DNA of 64,000 bases from Flavobacterium sp. SUN052 (lineage in GTDB: Bacteria; Bacteroidota; Bacteroidia; Flavobacteriales; Flavobacteriaceae). Each line of letters opens with the position of its first letter. Position 1 is the first letter of the stretch. The notes under the pieces are model-generated. The model was given only the letters and a program-made list of their open reading frames with translations, was not told the origin of the DNA and made no database searches. The stretch spans positions 310,001-374,000 of the forward strand of contig NZ_JAPQNS010000009.1 in the NCBI RefSeq assembly GCF_028867935.1, given 5' to 3'. Shown one piece after another: positions 35,240 to 43,714 of the stretch. The position numbers and the translations under genes were made by a program.

Positions 35240-35617
35240 TTAGTACCGGGGGGGTTGGAAGCAGTCGGTTGAAGGAGCCATGTAAGCCCGATCGGTATAG
35301 AAGAAAGACGAGTGATTGCTTACACTGGTTGCGTTGGGGGCGAACGCAAACGTAATTGACTCGGGTAACACGTAGCAAACCACCTGTAAGAGCGGAGCTA
35401 CCATAGCCGCCTGCTGCTTTTCGCGTTGCTCAACGGCTTTAAGTTTTTTGGCCAGAATACACTGGCCATCGCAATGCAGCTCGGGACGGTTGCGGTTTTC
35501 ACAAAGTGTCCGGGCAATGTCGGGTTGATTGACCTCAAACCATACCATCACGGCTATCCGCCCGCTGTTTTGCAACAGTAGCAACGAAAGCAGAAAATAG
35601 ATTATGGCCGTTTTCAT
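35240..35617 (-). CDS. Small membrane protein with conserved Cys/His motif
   Basis: A 125-residue protein with an N-terminal hydrophobic helix (AIIYFLLSLLLLQNSG). A motif LCENRNRPELHCDGQCILAK (Cys39, His48, Cys49, Cys53) looks like a metal-binding or thiol site, and proteins with this pattern are commonly found just upstream of TonB receptors in Bacteroidota. The C-terminal half is poorly conserved. It begins a probable operon with the receptor (90-base gap) and the propeller. No function is established. Confidence 0.72.
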   Translation of the reverse strand: MKTAIIYFLLSLLLLQNSGRIAVMVWFEVNQPDIARTLCENRNRPELHCDGQCILAKKLKAVEQREKQQAAMVAPLLQVVCYVLPESITFAFAPNATSVSNHSSFFYTDRAYMAPSTDCFQPPRY

Positions 35618-35638
35618 GGCAAATAGGCATCAACGGGG

Positions 35639-35669
35639 CAAATGTAAAGCAGAAAAGGTCGTCCATCAA
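35639..35669 (-). promoter_or_regulatory. Bacteroidota promoter for the receptor operon
   Basis: On the minus strand TACATTTG (-7, 35646-35639) is preceded by TTG (35669-35667) at 20 bases spacing, matching the phylum consensus TTG-N19-21-TAnnTTTG. It lies 22 bases before the ATG at 35617 and within the aldolase terminator zone. Confidence 0.6.
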
Positions 35670-35690
35670 TGTGAACGACCTTTTCTTTTT
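35653..35690 (-). terminator. Terminator after the aldolase gene
   Basis: AAAAGGTCGT / ACGACCTTTT with a 12-base loop, A/T runs on both sides. It lies 27 bases after the aldolase stop, and the -33 element of the next promoter falls in its loop. Confidence 0.85.
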
Positions 35691-35717
35691 GAATAGGTAG
35701 AAGCGACTATTTTCGAA

Positions 35718-36797
35718 TTAAGCAAAGCGGTTAATACAGTTCAGATCTTCAAACGCTACTTTCAAACGGGCACTCATGCTTTCCTCGCCTTTACGGAGCC
35801 ACACGCGTGGATCGTAGTATTTTTTGTTTGGCGAGTCTGGGCCTTCCGGGTTGCCAAGCTGGCTTTGCAGGTAGCCTTCTTTCGCTTTGTAATAATTCAG
35901 GATACCTTCCCAGGTCGACCATTGCATGTCGGTATCGATATTCATTTTGATAGCACCGTACTGGATTGCCTCGCGGATTTCTTCGCGGCTCGATCCTGAT
36001 CCACCGTGGAATACGAAGTTTACGGGCAATGGACCCGTTCCAAACTTCTCCTGAATATAGTCCTGTGAGTTTTTCAGGATGATTGGCGACAGCTTCACGT
36101 TGCCCGGCTTATACACACCGTGTACGTTTCCGAAAGCGGCTGCAATCGTAAAGTTTGGCGATATTTTGCTCAGGTGTTCGTAGGCATAAGCCACCTCTGA
36201 AGGCTGCGTGTAGAGTTTCGAGTCGTCAACATCGGAGTTGTCAACGCCATCTTCTTCACCACCAGTAACGCCTAATTCGATTTCCAGCGTCATGCCCATT
36301 TTGGCCATCCGCTCGAAATATTTACACGAGATCTCGATGTTTTCTTCAATCGGCTCTTCCGACAAATCGAGCATGTGAGACGAGTACAGGGGCTTACCGG
36401 TCTGGTCGAAATGCTTTTCAGAAGCTGTCAACAGGCCGTCGATCCAGGGCAGGAGTTTCTTAGCACAGTGATCCGTATGCAAAATGACGGGCACACCGTA
36501 CATTTCGGCAATGTTGTGAATATGCAACGCACCCGATACTGAACCAGCGATGGCTGCTTTTTGACCCTCGTTTGAGAGTGATTTACCCGCGTAGAAAATA
36601 CCCCCGCCGTTCGAGAACTGAATAATAACAGGCGAGTTCACAGCTTTAGCCGTTTCGAGAACCGCGTTGACTGAATTGGTGCCTACAACATTGACCGCTG
36701 GGAGAGCGTAATCATTTTCGTTGGCATGCCGAAAAATTTCGGAAACGCCTTCGCCAGTTACGACGCCCGGCGCAAAGCGGGTGCTTGCTTCACTCAT
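35718..36797 (-). CDS. fbaA: Class II fructose-bisphosphate aldolase
   Basis: A 359-residue class IIA aldolase of normal length. Zinc ligands and catalytic sites are evident: HTDHCAKKLLPWIDG (~110), LSEEPIEENIEIS, EIELGVTGGEEDGVDN (~185), NVHGVY (~226), FHGGSGSS (~262) and NIDTDMQWSTW (~290). It cleaves fructose 1,6-bisphosphate to DHAP and glyceraldehyde 3-phosphate in glycolysis and the reverse in gluconeogenesis. It is a single-gene unit. Confidence 0.97.
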   Translation of the reverse strand: MSEASTRFAPGVVTGEGVSEIFRHANENDYALPAVNVVGTNSVNAVLETAKAVNSPVIIQFSNGGGIFYAGKSLSNEGQKAAIAGSVSGALHIHNIAEMYGVPVILHTDHCAKKLLPWIDGLLTASEKHFDQTGKPLYSSHMLDLSEEPIEENIEISCKYFERMAKMGMTLEIELGVTGGEEDGVDNSDVDDSKLYTQPSEVAYAYEHLSKISPNFTIAAAFGNVHGVYKPGNVKLSPIILKNSQDYIQEKFGTGPLPVNFVFHGGSGSSREEIREAIQYGAIKMNIDTDMQWSTWEGILNYYKAKEGYLQSQLGNPEGPDSPNKKYYDPRVWLRKGEESMSARLKVAFEDLNCINRFA

Positions 36798-36996
36798 AAG
36801 ATCGTGTTTTTGAACTATAATTAGAAAAATTTATGTCAAAGAAAGTTTAGACGAAGCGCTGCTGAAAAACACCCAAAAGTACAATTTTTTTGTGGAATGG
36901 CAGGGGCCGAAAGAAATGCAACCTGAGGCTGATTAGAATACGTTTACTCAATCCTTCTGTCCGGTGTAGCAAGTACTCACTTTTTCGCCCTTCCCT

Positions 36997-37803
36997 TTGA
37001 AAACCCTTTTTTTCTGCCCGATGTGGGGCCTTGAATCCCTTAGCTATGCCGAAGCGGCTAAACAGGTAAAAGCGGCTGGTTACAATGGAATGGAGATTGC
37101 CGCCCGCGACCGTAAGTACAGTGAAGTCTGGAAAGCTATGCGCGACAACGGCCTCGAACTGGTGTTGATGGCCTTCGGAGGCAGTTCTAACTTTGCTGAA
37201 CACAAACCAAAATTTAAAGACGATCTGCTTGAATTAGCCGCCCAAAAGCCGCTATTTATCAACGCGCATACGGGCAAAGACTTTTTCACTTACGAACAGA
37301 ATGCTGAACTGATTGCTGTTGCGACCGACGTTCAAAAACAAACGGGTGTGCGAATTCTGCACGAAACGCACCGGGGCCGGTTTTCATACTCCGCCCCGGC
37401 TATCCAGCATTACCTGCTGAACATTCCTGACCTCCGCCTGACGGGTGATTTTTCGCACTGGGTTAACGTTGCTGAATCGTATTTGGTTGATCAGGTTGGC
37501 AATGTAAGTCGCGCCCTCGACCGTACCGACCATATTCACTGCCGCGTTGGGCAACCTGAGGCTCCCCAAGTATCGGACCCGCGTGCGCCCGAATGGCAAC
37601 AGGCATTAGAAACGCATGCCAAATGGTGGGATACTATCCGGCAGCGTCACCTTGCTGTCAACGCTCCTCAACTGACCATTACCTGCGAATTCGGTCCGGC
37701 ACCTGGTTATCTGCCCACATTGCCCTATACCAGCCAACCGGTTGTGAGTCAGTGGGATGTGAATAAATTTATGATGGAGTACCTGAAAAAAAGATGGCAA
37801 TGA
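36997..37803 (+). CDS. Sugar phosphate isomerase/epimerase-like TIM barrel
   Basis: A 268-residue AP-endonuclease-2/xylose isomerase-type TIM barrel. The start I use is TTG at 36997 (MKTLFFCPMWGLESL), because this N-terminus forms the first strand; the ATG at 37021 would remove it. Family features: GYNGMEIAARDRKYSE, HAHTGKDF-like FINAHTGKDFFTYEQ, LHETHRGRFSY, GDFSHW (metal ligand), DHIHCRVGQPE, TITCEFGP (Glu metal ligand). The substrate is unknown. Its last four bases overlap the GH5 ATG (ATGA). Confidence 0.85.
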   Translation: MKTLFFCPMWGLESLSYAEAAKQVKAAGYNGMEIAARDRKYSEVWKAMRDNGLELVLMAFGGSSNFAEHKPKFKDDLLELAAQKPLFINAHTGKDFFTYEQNAELIAVATDVQKQTGVRILHETHRGRFSYSAPAIQHYLLNIPDLRLTGDFSHWVNVAESYLVDQVGNVSRALDRTDHIHCRVGQPEAPQVSDPRAPEWQQALETHAKWWDTIRQRHLAVNAPQLTITCEFGPAPGYLPTLPYTSQPVVSQWDVNKFMMEYLKKRWQ

Positions 37804-38900
37804 ATCGACGGACTTTTCTTTTCAACACGACAGCAGCAGTAACCTCAACGCTTGTAACATCGGCGAGTCCCGTGCCCTTGGCTCAACCCTCAGATCCTAT
37901 ACCCAATGCTCTCCCACGCTGGCGTGGCTTTAACCTGCTCGAAAAGTTTGTGGCTCGCAACGACCGGGGAGGCAGCCGACGGACACGGGGCTACCGGGAG
38001 CGCGATTTTGAATGGATAGCAGGCTGGGGTTTCGACTTTGTGCGGTTACCGATGTCGTATCAATGCTGGGCTCCCGGCGACCCCGATCATTGGACTGAGT
38101 TGGACGAGACTGTACTGAAAGATGTGGATCAGGCCGTAGTGTTTGGCAAACAATACAAGATTCACGTTAACCTGAATATGCACCGGATTCCGGGTTACTG
38201 CGTGAATCCCCCTGCCGAACCGCTCAATCTCTGGAAAGACGAGCGCGCTCTTGAAGCGGCTGTTTTTCACTGGAAACACTTAGCCGAACGGTACAAAGGA
38301 ATCCCTAATACCGAAGTCAGTTTTGATCTAATAAACGAACCAGCCAATGTAGACGAAAAAGCCTACGTGCGAGTAGTGAAAGCGTTGGTGGATGGTATCC
38401 GATCTGTGGACCCTAACCGGCTGATTGTGGCCGATGGCTTGCAATATGGCACAATTCCGGTTTTCGGGCTGGCCGGAACCGGCCTTGGGCAAAGCACCCG
38501 TGGCTACGCTCCCATGACCGTTAGTCATTATCAGGCAAACTGGGTACAGGGCAGTAGCGACTGGGCAAAGCCAACCTGGCCTACAGAGGGAGCAGGTCCA
38601 GACTGGTCGGCGGATTCTCTGCAAAAGAAAATGATAGCCCCCTGGCAAAAATTACAGAAGCAGGGTGTGGGGATTCACGTAGGTGAATGGGGTTGTTATA
38701 ACCGAACCCCGCACGATGTGGCTTTGGCCTGGATGGAAGACCAGCTTAAACTTTGGCAGGCCGCCGGTTGGGGGTGGAGCCTCTGGAACTTCCGGGGTGC
38801 GTTCGGCATTCTCAACAGCGACCGCCAGGATGTGACTTACCAAAACTACAAAGGCGAAAAACTCGACGAAAAAATGCTGGCTCTGCTACAGCGCTATTGA
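37800..38900 (+). CDS. Tat-exported GH5-like glycoside hydrolase
   Basis: A 366-residue protein from the ATG at 37800, which overlaps the preceding stop (ATGA); an ATG at 37794 is also in frame. The N-terminus NRRTFLFNTTAAV is a twin-arginine signal. The barrel shows GH5 (cellulase-type) signs: LPMSYQCW, NLNMHRIPGYCVN, DLINEPANV with acid/base Glu180, and HVGEWGCYNR with nucleophile Glu296, then WGWSLWNFRGAFG. It likely cleaves a beta-glucan or mannan. Tat rather than Sec export is uncommon for GH5 enzymes and implies folding before export. Confidence 0.85.
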   Translation: MNRRTFLFNTTAAVTSTLVTSASPVPLAQPSDPIPNALPRWRGFNLLEKFVARNDRGGSRRTRGYRERDFEWIAGWGFDFVRLPMSYQCWAPGDPDHWTELDETVLKDVDQAVVFGKQYKIHVNLNMHRIPGYCVNPPAEPLNLWKDERALEAAVFHWKHLAERYKGIPNTEVSFDLINEPANVDEKAYVRVVKALVDGIRSVDPNRLIVADGLQYGTIPVFGLAGTGLGQSTRGYAPMTVSHYQANWVQGSSDWAKPTWPTEGAGPDWSADSLQKKMIAPWQKLQKQGVGIHVGEWGCYNRTPHDVALAWMEDQLKLWQAAGWGWSLWNFRGAFGILNSDRQDVTYQNYKGEKLDEKMLALLQRY

Positions 38901-39374
38901 ATGAACATCAAAGATCTTCTTAATGCCTTTCCGCGCGCCGGGCGTGTCGACTGGATTGGTATCCGTCCCGAACGCCGTGGGCCTGTCAACGTTGTCAATT
39001 ATGTTGAGGTTACTGAAAAAGAAGGCTTACTCGGCGATCACTACAGCGGAACTAACGGCAAACGACACGTAACCCTTATTCAGGCTGAGCACTTGCCTGC
39101 TATTGCGGCTTACGTAGGTCGCGACTCAGTTGATCCTGCTGAGTTACGCCGGAATATTGTGGTGTCGGGCTTGAACTTGCTGACGCTGAAAGAGCAACGA
39201 TTCCAGATTGGGGATTCAGTTTTAGAATACACAGGCGAATGCCATCCGTGCACCAAAATGGAAGTGGCATTAGGACCGGGTGGCTACAACGCCGTTCGCG
39301 GGCACGGTGGTATCACGGCAAGAGTGGTAAAAAGCGGGACGATTCGAGTAGGAGACGAGGTGCGCGTTGTTTAG
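38901..39374 (+). CDS. MOSC-domain protein
   Basis: A 157-residue single-domain MOSC protein starting immediately after the GH5 stop (TGA-ATG). The conserved Cys region is GECHPCTKMEVALG, followed by VRGHGGITARVV and the end strand IRVGDEVRV. MOSC domains bind sulfur or molybdenum cofactor-type ligands and occur as YiiM-like enzymes reducing N-hydroxylated bases, or as carriers. It forms a tight unit with the isomerase and GH5 genes, with no functional link that I can explain. A hairpin follows. Confidence 0.88.
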   Translation: MNIKDLLNAFPRAGRVDWIGIRPERRGPVNVVNYVEVTEKEGLLGDHYSGTNGKRHVTLIQAEHLPAIAAYVGRDSVDPAELRRNIVVSGLNLLTLKEQRFQIGDSVLEYTGECHPCTKMEVALGPGGYNAVRGHGGITARVVKSGTIRVGDEVRVV

Positions 39375-39377
39375 TGA

Positions 39378-39423
39378 AATGCTTGTAAATTTAAAGTCAA
39401 TCTTTAAATTTACAAGCATTTTC
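39378..39423 (+). terminator. Terminator after the MOSC gene
   Basis: A perfect 19-bp stem: AATGCTTGTAAATTTAAAG / CTTTAAATTTACAAGCATT with a 5-base loop, then TTT. The stem is AT-rich and long. It sits 4 bases after the stop codon. Confidence 0.85.
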
Positions 39424-39434
39424 AACTGGAATTA

Positions 39435-40604
39435 ATGATCACTCGGTTTATAACTCCAAGATTGTTAGACGATTTGATGCACGTACCAGTATGTGTATTA
39501 GTGGGGCCTCGTCAAGTCGGTAAAACAACGTTAGCTCAGCAGATTAGACCCCAAATTGCTACTGAGTCAATCTATCTTGATCTGGAATTGATCACAGATG
39601 CTGAAGTGCTTACCAATGCTGAATCATTTCTGGGAAATTATGAAGGGCAATGTGTGATTATAGACGAAGTACAACGCAAGCCAGAATTATTCTCTTTATT
39701 ACGTGCGTTGGTAGACAGAAACCGGCGGCCGGGGCGCTTTTTGTTACTAGGGTCGGCATCCCCTGATTTAATACGGCATAGCGCCGATTCATTGGCAGGG
39801 CGGGTAAGTTATCTGGAACTAGCCCCATTTTCACTAAGCGAAGTTGAGAATCAAGTTGTGTGGCAGGAGCATTGGTTCAAAGGGGGCTTTCCAGAGCCTC
39901 TCTTGGCAACAGCCCAACGGGCTGGTCGTTGGATAGATAACTTTATCAGTGCTTTTGTAGAACGTGATTTAAGGCCCTTAGGCTATCAGATAGCAACACC
40001 TACGCTGACGCGACTGCTGCGAATGTTGACTACTGTTCATGGTAACATTTTGAACAGTAGTGATTTGTCTCGATCAATGGGCGTATCTGTACCTACAATC
40101 AGTGGATATCTTGATTTGTTAGAAGGGGGTTTTCTGATTCATCGACTACCTCCCTATTTCGCGAATGTTTCGAAGAGGCTTGTGAAATCACCCAAACTAT
40201 ATATTCGTGATTCTGGAATTTTGCATCGATTGGCACGTATTCGCTCTCTCGATGACCTGCAAACGCATATACTGGTTGGGGCGTCTTGGGAAGGCTACGT
40301 TATTGAACAGCTTCGCCGAACGGCATTTGAGACGGATTTTTACTTTTACCGGACACAGGCGGGGGCTGAATGCGACTTGTTCGTGATTTTGCCTGATGGT
40401 AAGAAAGCCTGCATCGAAATCAAATTCTCCGATACGCCAAAACTTACCCGCGGTTTCTACGAAAGTGTTATAGACTTACAGCCTGACTTTCGCTATGTTA
40501 TTGTTCCTCAGGGATATACTTATATAACCGCAGAAGGTGTTACAGTTTGCCCGTTGCCAGTGTTTCTGCAAACCGTCTGGTCTGGCTGGATGACCCATTT
40601 ATAA
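39435..40604 (+). CDS. DUF4143-family AAA ATPase
   Basis: A 389-residue ATPase of the AAA/DUF4143 type: Walker A GPRQVGKTTLAQ (~24-35), Walker B CVIIDEVQRKP (~73-83), GSASPDLIR (~112), a winged helix-like middle (STVSPTIS-type SVPTISGYLDLLEGGF), and the DUF4143 C-terminus FYFYRTQAGAECDLF, ACIEIKFSDTP (endonuclease-like fold). Codon use and lower GC differ a little from its neighbours, and this family is mobile, so acquisition by transfer is plausible. Function unknown; the ends converge with the next gene 6 bases apart. Confidence 0.88.
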   Translation: MITRFITPRLLDDLMHVPVCVLVGPRQVGKTTLAQQIRPQIATESIYLDLELITDAEVLTNAESFLGNYEGQCVIIDEVQRKPELFSLLRALVDRNRRPGRFLLLGSASPDLIRHSADSLAGRVSYLELAPFSLSEVENQVVWQEHWFKGGFPEPLLATAQRAGRWIDNFISAFVERDLRPLGYQIATPTLTRLLRMLTTVHGNILNSSDLSRSMGVSVPTISGYLDLLEGGFLIHRLPPYFANVSKRLVKSPKLYIRDSGILHRLARIRSLDDLQTHILVGASWEGYVIEQLRRTAFETDFYFYRTQAGAECDLFVILPDGKKACIEIKFSDTPKLTRGFYESVIDLQPDFRYVIVPQGYTYITAEGVTVCPLPVFLQTVWSGWMTHL

Positions 40605-40610
40605 GATCAC

Positions 40611-41372
40611 TTACTGCCCCGGATCGGCTTTGAGTCGGGAACTCCGACGGCCAGATTTGTACAGGATCAGCCGTTGTTGGATACCATTGATAAGGTCATA
40701 GTCGGACGCTTCCAGAACATCCTCGTCGGGGAAATCGCAAAACTCAACAAAGTAATCAACATCAACCCCCTTCAGATCGGTTGCCTGATCGACCAGGAGC
40801 CGCATCCGCTCGTTGGCCAGTCGCTGCCGACGATATTCCTGCGCCAGCACAGCCGCTTTCCGGCGACCTTTGGCTTCTTTACTGAACATTTCGTATAGCA
40901 AAGTGATGCCTGCTCCGTCGGCCACCCGGTCAAAAGCCTGTTCACCAGTTACCTTGCGGGAAGCAGTTGGTTCGGCCAGAAGCTGCTGAATTTCGCGTTT
41001 CACTTCCTCATACCGTTTTGCTTTCACGGTCACCTCAGCAAGGTCATACGTGCGGTCAACGGTATAAGGAAGCTTGCCGATAATGATCACTGGATTTTCG
41101 GACCCATCCCAGCGAATACCCATCCGAAAATGAGTTTGGCTGGTCGCAATGAGCGAGTCGTTGGGTAGGGCCGTAATGAAAAAACGTCCTGCCGCATTGG
41201 TTCGAACACGCTGCGTTGTACGCTTGTTGGTCACCGTAACCCGATCAACGCCGTTTTGGTTGGCCTGATCTACCACCATCCCAACCACATAGCGGCCCTG
41301 TGCCAACACTTGGCGAGATCCGATTAATTGCAGGAGGATTAGCCCGGTAAGAAGTATGACAATTTGCCTCAT
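40611..41372 (-). CDS. Exported carboxypeptidase-regulatory-like domain protein
   Basis: A 253-residue protein with a signal peptide (cut near VLAQG). Residues ~25-105 form a carboxypeptidase-regulatory-like beta-sandwich (VVGMVVDQANQNGVDRVTVT, AAGRFFITALPND). The rest is charged and helical (EVKREIQQLLAEP, VLAQEYRRQRLANERMRLLV) with no recognised domain; it resembles Bacteroidota surface/periplasmic proteins of unknown role that lack the TonB barrel. It stands alone. Confidence 0.75.
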   Translation of the reverse strand: MRQIVILLTGLILLQLIGSRQVLAQGRYVVGMVVDQANQNGVDRVTVTNKRTTQRVRTNAAGRFFITALPNDSLIATSQTHFRMGIRWDGSENPVIIIGKLPYTVDRTYDLAEVTVKAKRYEEVKREIQQLLAEPTASRKVTGEQAFDRVADGAGITLLYEMFSKEAKGRRKAAVLAQEYRRQRLANERMRLLVDQATDLKGVDVDYFVEFCDFPDEDVLEASDYDLINGIQQRLILYKSGRRSSRLKADPGQ

Positions 41373-41444
41373 GGAATGCCGTAAAGGTACTTCTTAACGC
41401 GCTGAGGGTATGGTTTAGTTTGGTTAAAAATCCTTAATGACCCA

Positions 41445-42461
41445 TTACTCAACCGTCACCATCGCCTTAATAACGCCATTAGCCGGATTTAGCCAGCTGG
41501 CAAACGTATCGCGAACTTCCCCGAAACCAACACGGTGCGTGATGAACGTATTGGAATTGATAAGTCCCTTTTTTAGGCTGCTAATAACGTGGTCAAAATC
41601 GGCACGAGTTGCGTTTCGGCTGCTCATCAGTGTCAGCTCTCGACGGTGAAACTCGGGATGATTAACGCTAATATCGCCCCGTTGCAGGCCAACGAGCACA
41701 AAACGCCCACTGGTAGCCAGGTACGAAAATGCATTATTTATGGCCCGTAGGTTTCCGGTTGCGTCTATCACTACTGTGGGCATATCGCCGTTAGTAATGG
41801 CTGCAAGTTGTTCGGTAACGTCTGGGTCCTGGGCGTTTATGGTATGCGCAATACCTAGTTGGGTGCGACAATATTCCAGGCGGTTTTCATTGATATCCAG
41901 AGCAATAACCGTGGCACCTGCCAGTTTTGCAAAAGCCATGGTGCCCAATCCGATTGGACCTGCCCCAATAACCAGCACGAATTCGCCCGGTTCGATGCCT
42001 GCCCGACGAACGCCGTGCGCTCCAATCGAAAGAGGTTCTACCAGCGCCAGTTCATCGTAACTCAAGCCCTGGCTATGCACCAGCGAATACGATGGAACCG
42101 ACAGGTACTCGACCATACCACCGTCTATATGAACCCCCGATACCTGTAATTTAGCGCAGCAGTTGGTCTTGCCCGCCCTACAGGCAACACATTTACCACA
42201 ATTAAAATAGGGGAGAAAAGTAAGTGCTTCACCAGGCGTGAACCCCTCCGCTCCATCGGCATCAACAAGCTCTCCAGCTAGCTCGTGGCCCAAAATGCGG
42301 GGGTAGTTGAAAAAGGGTTGTGTTCCCTCGAAGGCGTGTAAGTCAGTCCCGCAAATACCAATGCGCCGAATTCGAATAAGTGCGTTTCCTGAACTTAGTG
42401 TAGGTTTTAAGGCTTCCCGATAGGCTAATTGGCCGGGTTCAACACAGACTAACGATTGCAT
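41445..42461 (-). CDS. Zinc-type alcohol (polyol) dehydrogenase
   Basis: A 338-residue medium-chain dehydrogenase from the ATG at 42461 (MQSLVCVEPGQL); the frame extends upstream to 42515. Catalytic zinc region GICGTDLHAFEGTQPF and GHELAGE (~35-65), structural zinc with Cys GKCVACRAGKTNCC (~95-110), Rossmann loop VIGAGPIGLGTMAFAK (~165-180). It resembles sorbitol/L-galactonate/L-threonine-type dehydrogenases. Separated from the kinase/porter genes by a 270-base gap with a hairpin, so probably its own transcript. Sugar-alcohol oxidation fits the context. Confidence 0.9.
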   Translation of the reverse strand: MQSLVCVEPGQLAYREALKPTLSSGNALIRIRRIGICGTDLHAFEGTQPFFNYPRILGHELAGELVDADGAEGFTPGEALTFLPYFNCGKCVACRAGKTNCCAKLQVSGVHIDGGMVEYLSVPSYSLVHSQGLSYDELALVEPLSIGAHGVRRAGIEPGEFVLVIGAGPIGLGTMAFAKLAGATVIALDINENRLEYCRTQLGIAHTINAQDPDVTEQLAAITNGDMPTVVIDATGNLRAINNAFSYLATSGRFVLVGLQRGDISVNHPEFHRRELTLMSSRNATRADFDHVISSLKKGLINSNTFITHRVGFGEVRDTFASWLNPANGVIKAMVTVE

Positions 42462-42608
42462 AAAGCGACAGATTGTTTTGTCAAGTAAAGCAACCTTAGC
42501 CAGACACCTCCCCACTTTTATCGATATACTTTACGAGCGCTGGTTTCAGTCTGGATAAAAAAACCTGGAAAAACAGAACTGGCAGATAGCAGTAAACTGG
42601 AAAAAAGT

Positions 42609-42632
42609 ACAGTGAGACGTGTGCCTCACTGT
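42609..42632 (-). terminator. Terminator after the PfkB kinase
   Basis: ACAGTGAG / CTCACTGT with an 8-base loop; on the minus strand it is followed by ACTTTTTTCC. It separates the kinase/porter pair from the dehydrogenase gene. Confidence 0.7.
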
Positions 42633-42730
42633 AGCCTGTAATACCAACCTCCAACGGGCTTTTAAACCCCCTATTAATACACTGATGTGCATTGCTGTTA
42701 GAAACTTGACTTCGGTCTACACCGGGTTAG

Positions 42731-43702
42731 TCAGGCTGTCATTAACTTCTTCATCGACTTAAGCGATACACTTTTGACCTGATGAATGAATTGCGATAAA
42801 ACAGGCAGTTGGCTACCGTAAGCCTTAGCAATCTGATCATGAACGATTTGTTCAGTAAACGAAGGCGTAGCTCCCGATTTGGTAGCTACATAAGCGCCAG
42901 TAGCACAGGCAAATTCTAAAGTTTCCTGCGGACTAGTTCCCTGAAGAGTTTTGTAGAGGAAAGCTGCTAAAAACGCATCGCCACTGCCAATTGTATCGGC
43001 TACCTCGACTGGGAAACCAGTCTGCCGGAAAAAGCCATCGTAGTTGAGCATAGCTGCTCCGTCTTCACCGAGCGTTACGCAGATTGTGTCGAGGCTATAG
43101 CGATTACGAAGCTGCTTCATTGCCTGTAACAAATCAATTTCATCGCTGTACCAACTCGAAATCTCTATCAGTTCGTACTCATTTAGTTTCGCGATGTTGG
43201 CGTGGTGCAACAGGTTTTCGACCACGGAGCGATTATAATGCGGGGCACGAAGATTTACGTCGAACACCTTACGTGGGGCCACGGCTAGAAGCGCTAATAA
43301 CGTTTCGTGGGTAACCGGGCTGCGAGCCGCCAAACTTCCGTAGACGAACAGGTCATTTTGCCGAATTATTTTGGTCAAAGCGGGTTCTAATTGAATATAA
43401 TCCCAGGCAACCGGTTGTAAAATCTTATACGTAACCTCGTTGCTATCCGAGATATTGGCTTTAGCAACGCCTGTCAGGTGCGTTTGGCTGAGTTGAACAA
43501 GATCGAGCGAGATACCTTTCTGCTCCAGAAAATGAAGAAGTTCGCGGCCCAGATTGTCGTTTCCAACGCGACTAATGACTTGAGCATTTATTCCGAAGTT
43601 ACGCAGGTTAGCCGCTACGTTCATTGGTGCGCCACCGGGTTGCTTGCTCGTTGGCAGAGCGTCCCACAAAATTTCGCCGAAACAGGTAATAGTTGGTGTC
43701 AT
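42731..43702 (-). CDS. PfkB-family carbohydrate kinase, fructokinase-like
   Basis: A 323-residue ribokinase-fold kinase. The N-terminus ITCFGEILWDALPTSKQPGGAP with NVAANLRNFGI is fructokinase-like; ATP/anion-hole motif DTIGSGDAFLAAFL with the catalytic Asp is near residues 245-258. It probably phosphorylates fructose or a related sugar taken up by the adjacent porter. The gene is 12 bases downstream of the porter, in one operon, and both follow a periplasmic-sensor gene. Confidence 0.93.
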   Translation of the reverse strand: MTPTITCFGEILWDALPTSKQPGGAPMNVAANLRNFGINAQVISRVGNDNLGRELLHFLEQKGISLDLVQLSQTHLTGVAKANISDSNEVTYKILQPVAWDYIQLEPALTKIIRQNDLFVYGSLAARSPVTHETLLALLAVAPRKVFDVNLRAPHYNRSVVENLLHHANIAKLNEYELIEISSWYSDEIDLLQAMKQLRNRYSLDTICVTLGEDGAAMLNYDGFFRQTGFPVEVADTIGSGDAFLAAFLYKTLQGTSPQETLEFACATGAYVATKSGATPSFTEQIVHDQIAKAYGSQLPVLSQFIHQVKSVSLKSMKKLMTA

Positions 43703-43714
43703 GGTCAGATTGGA

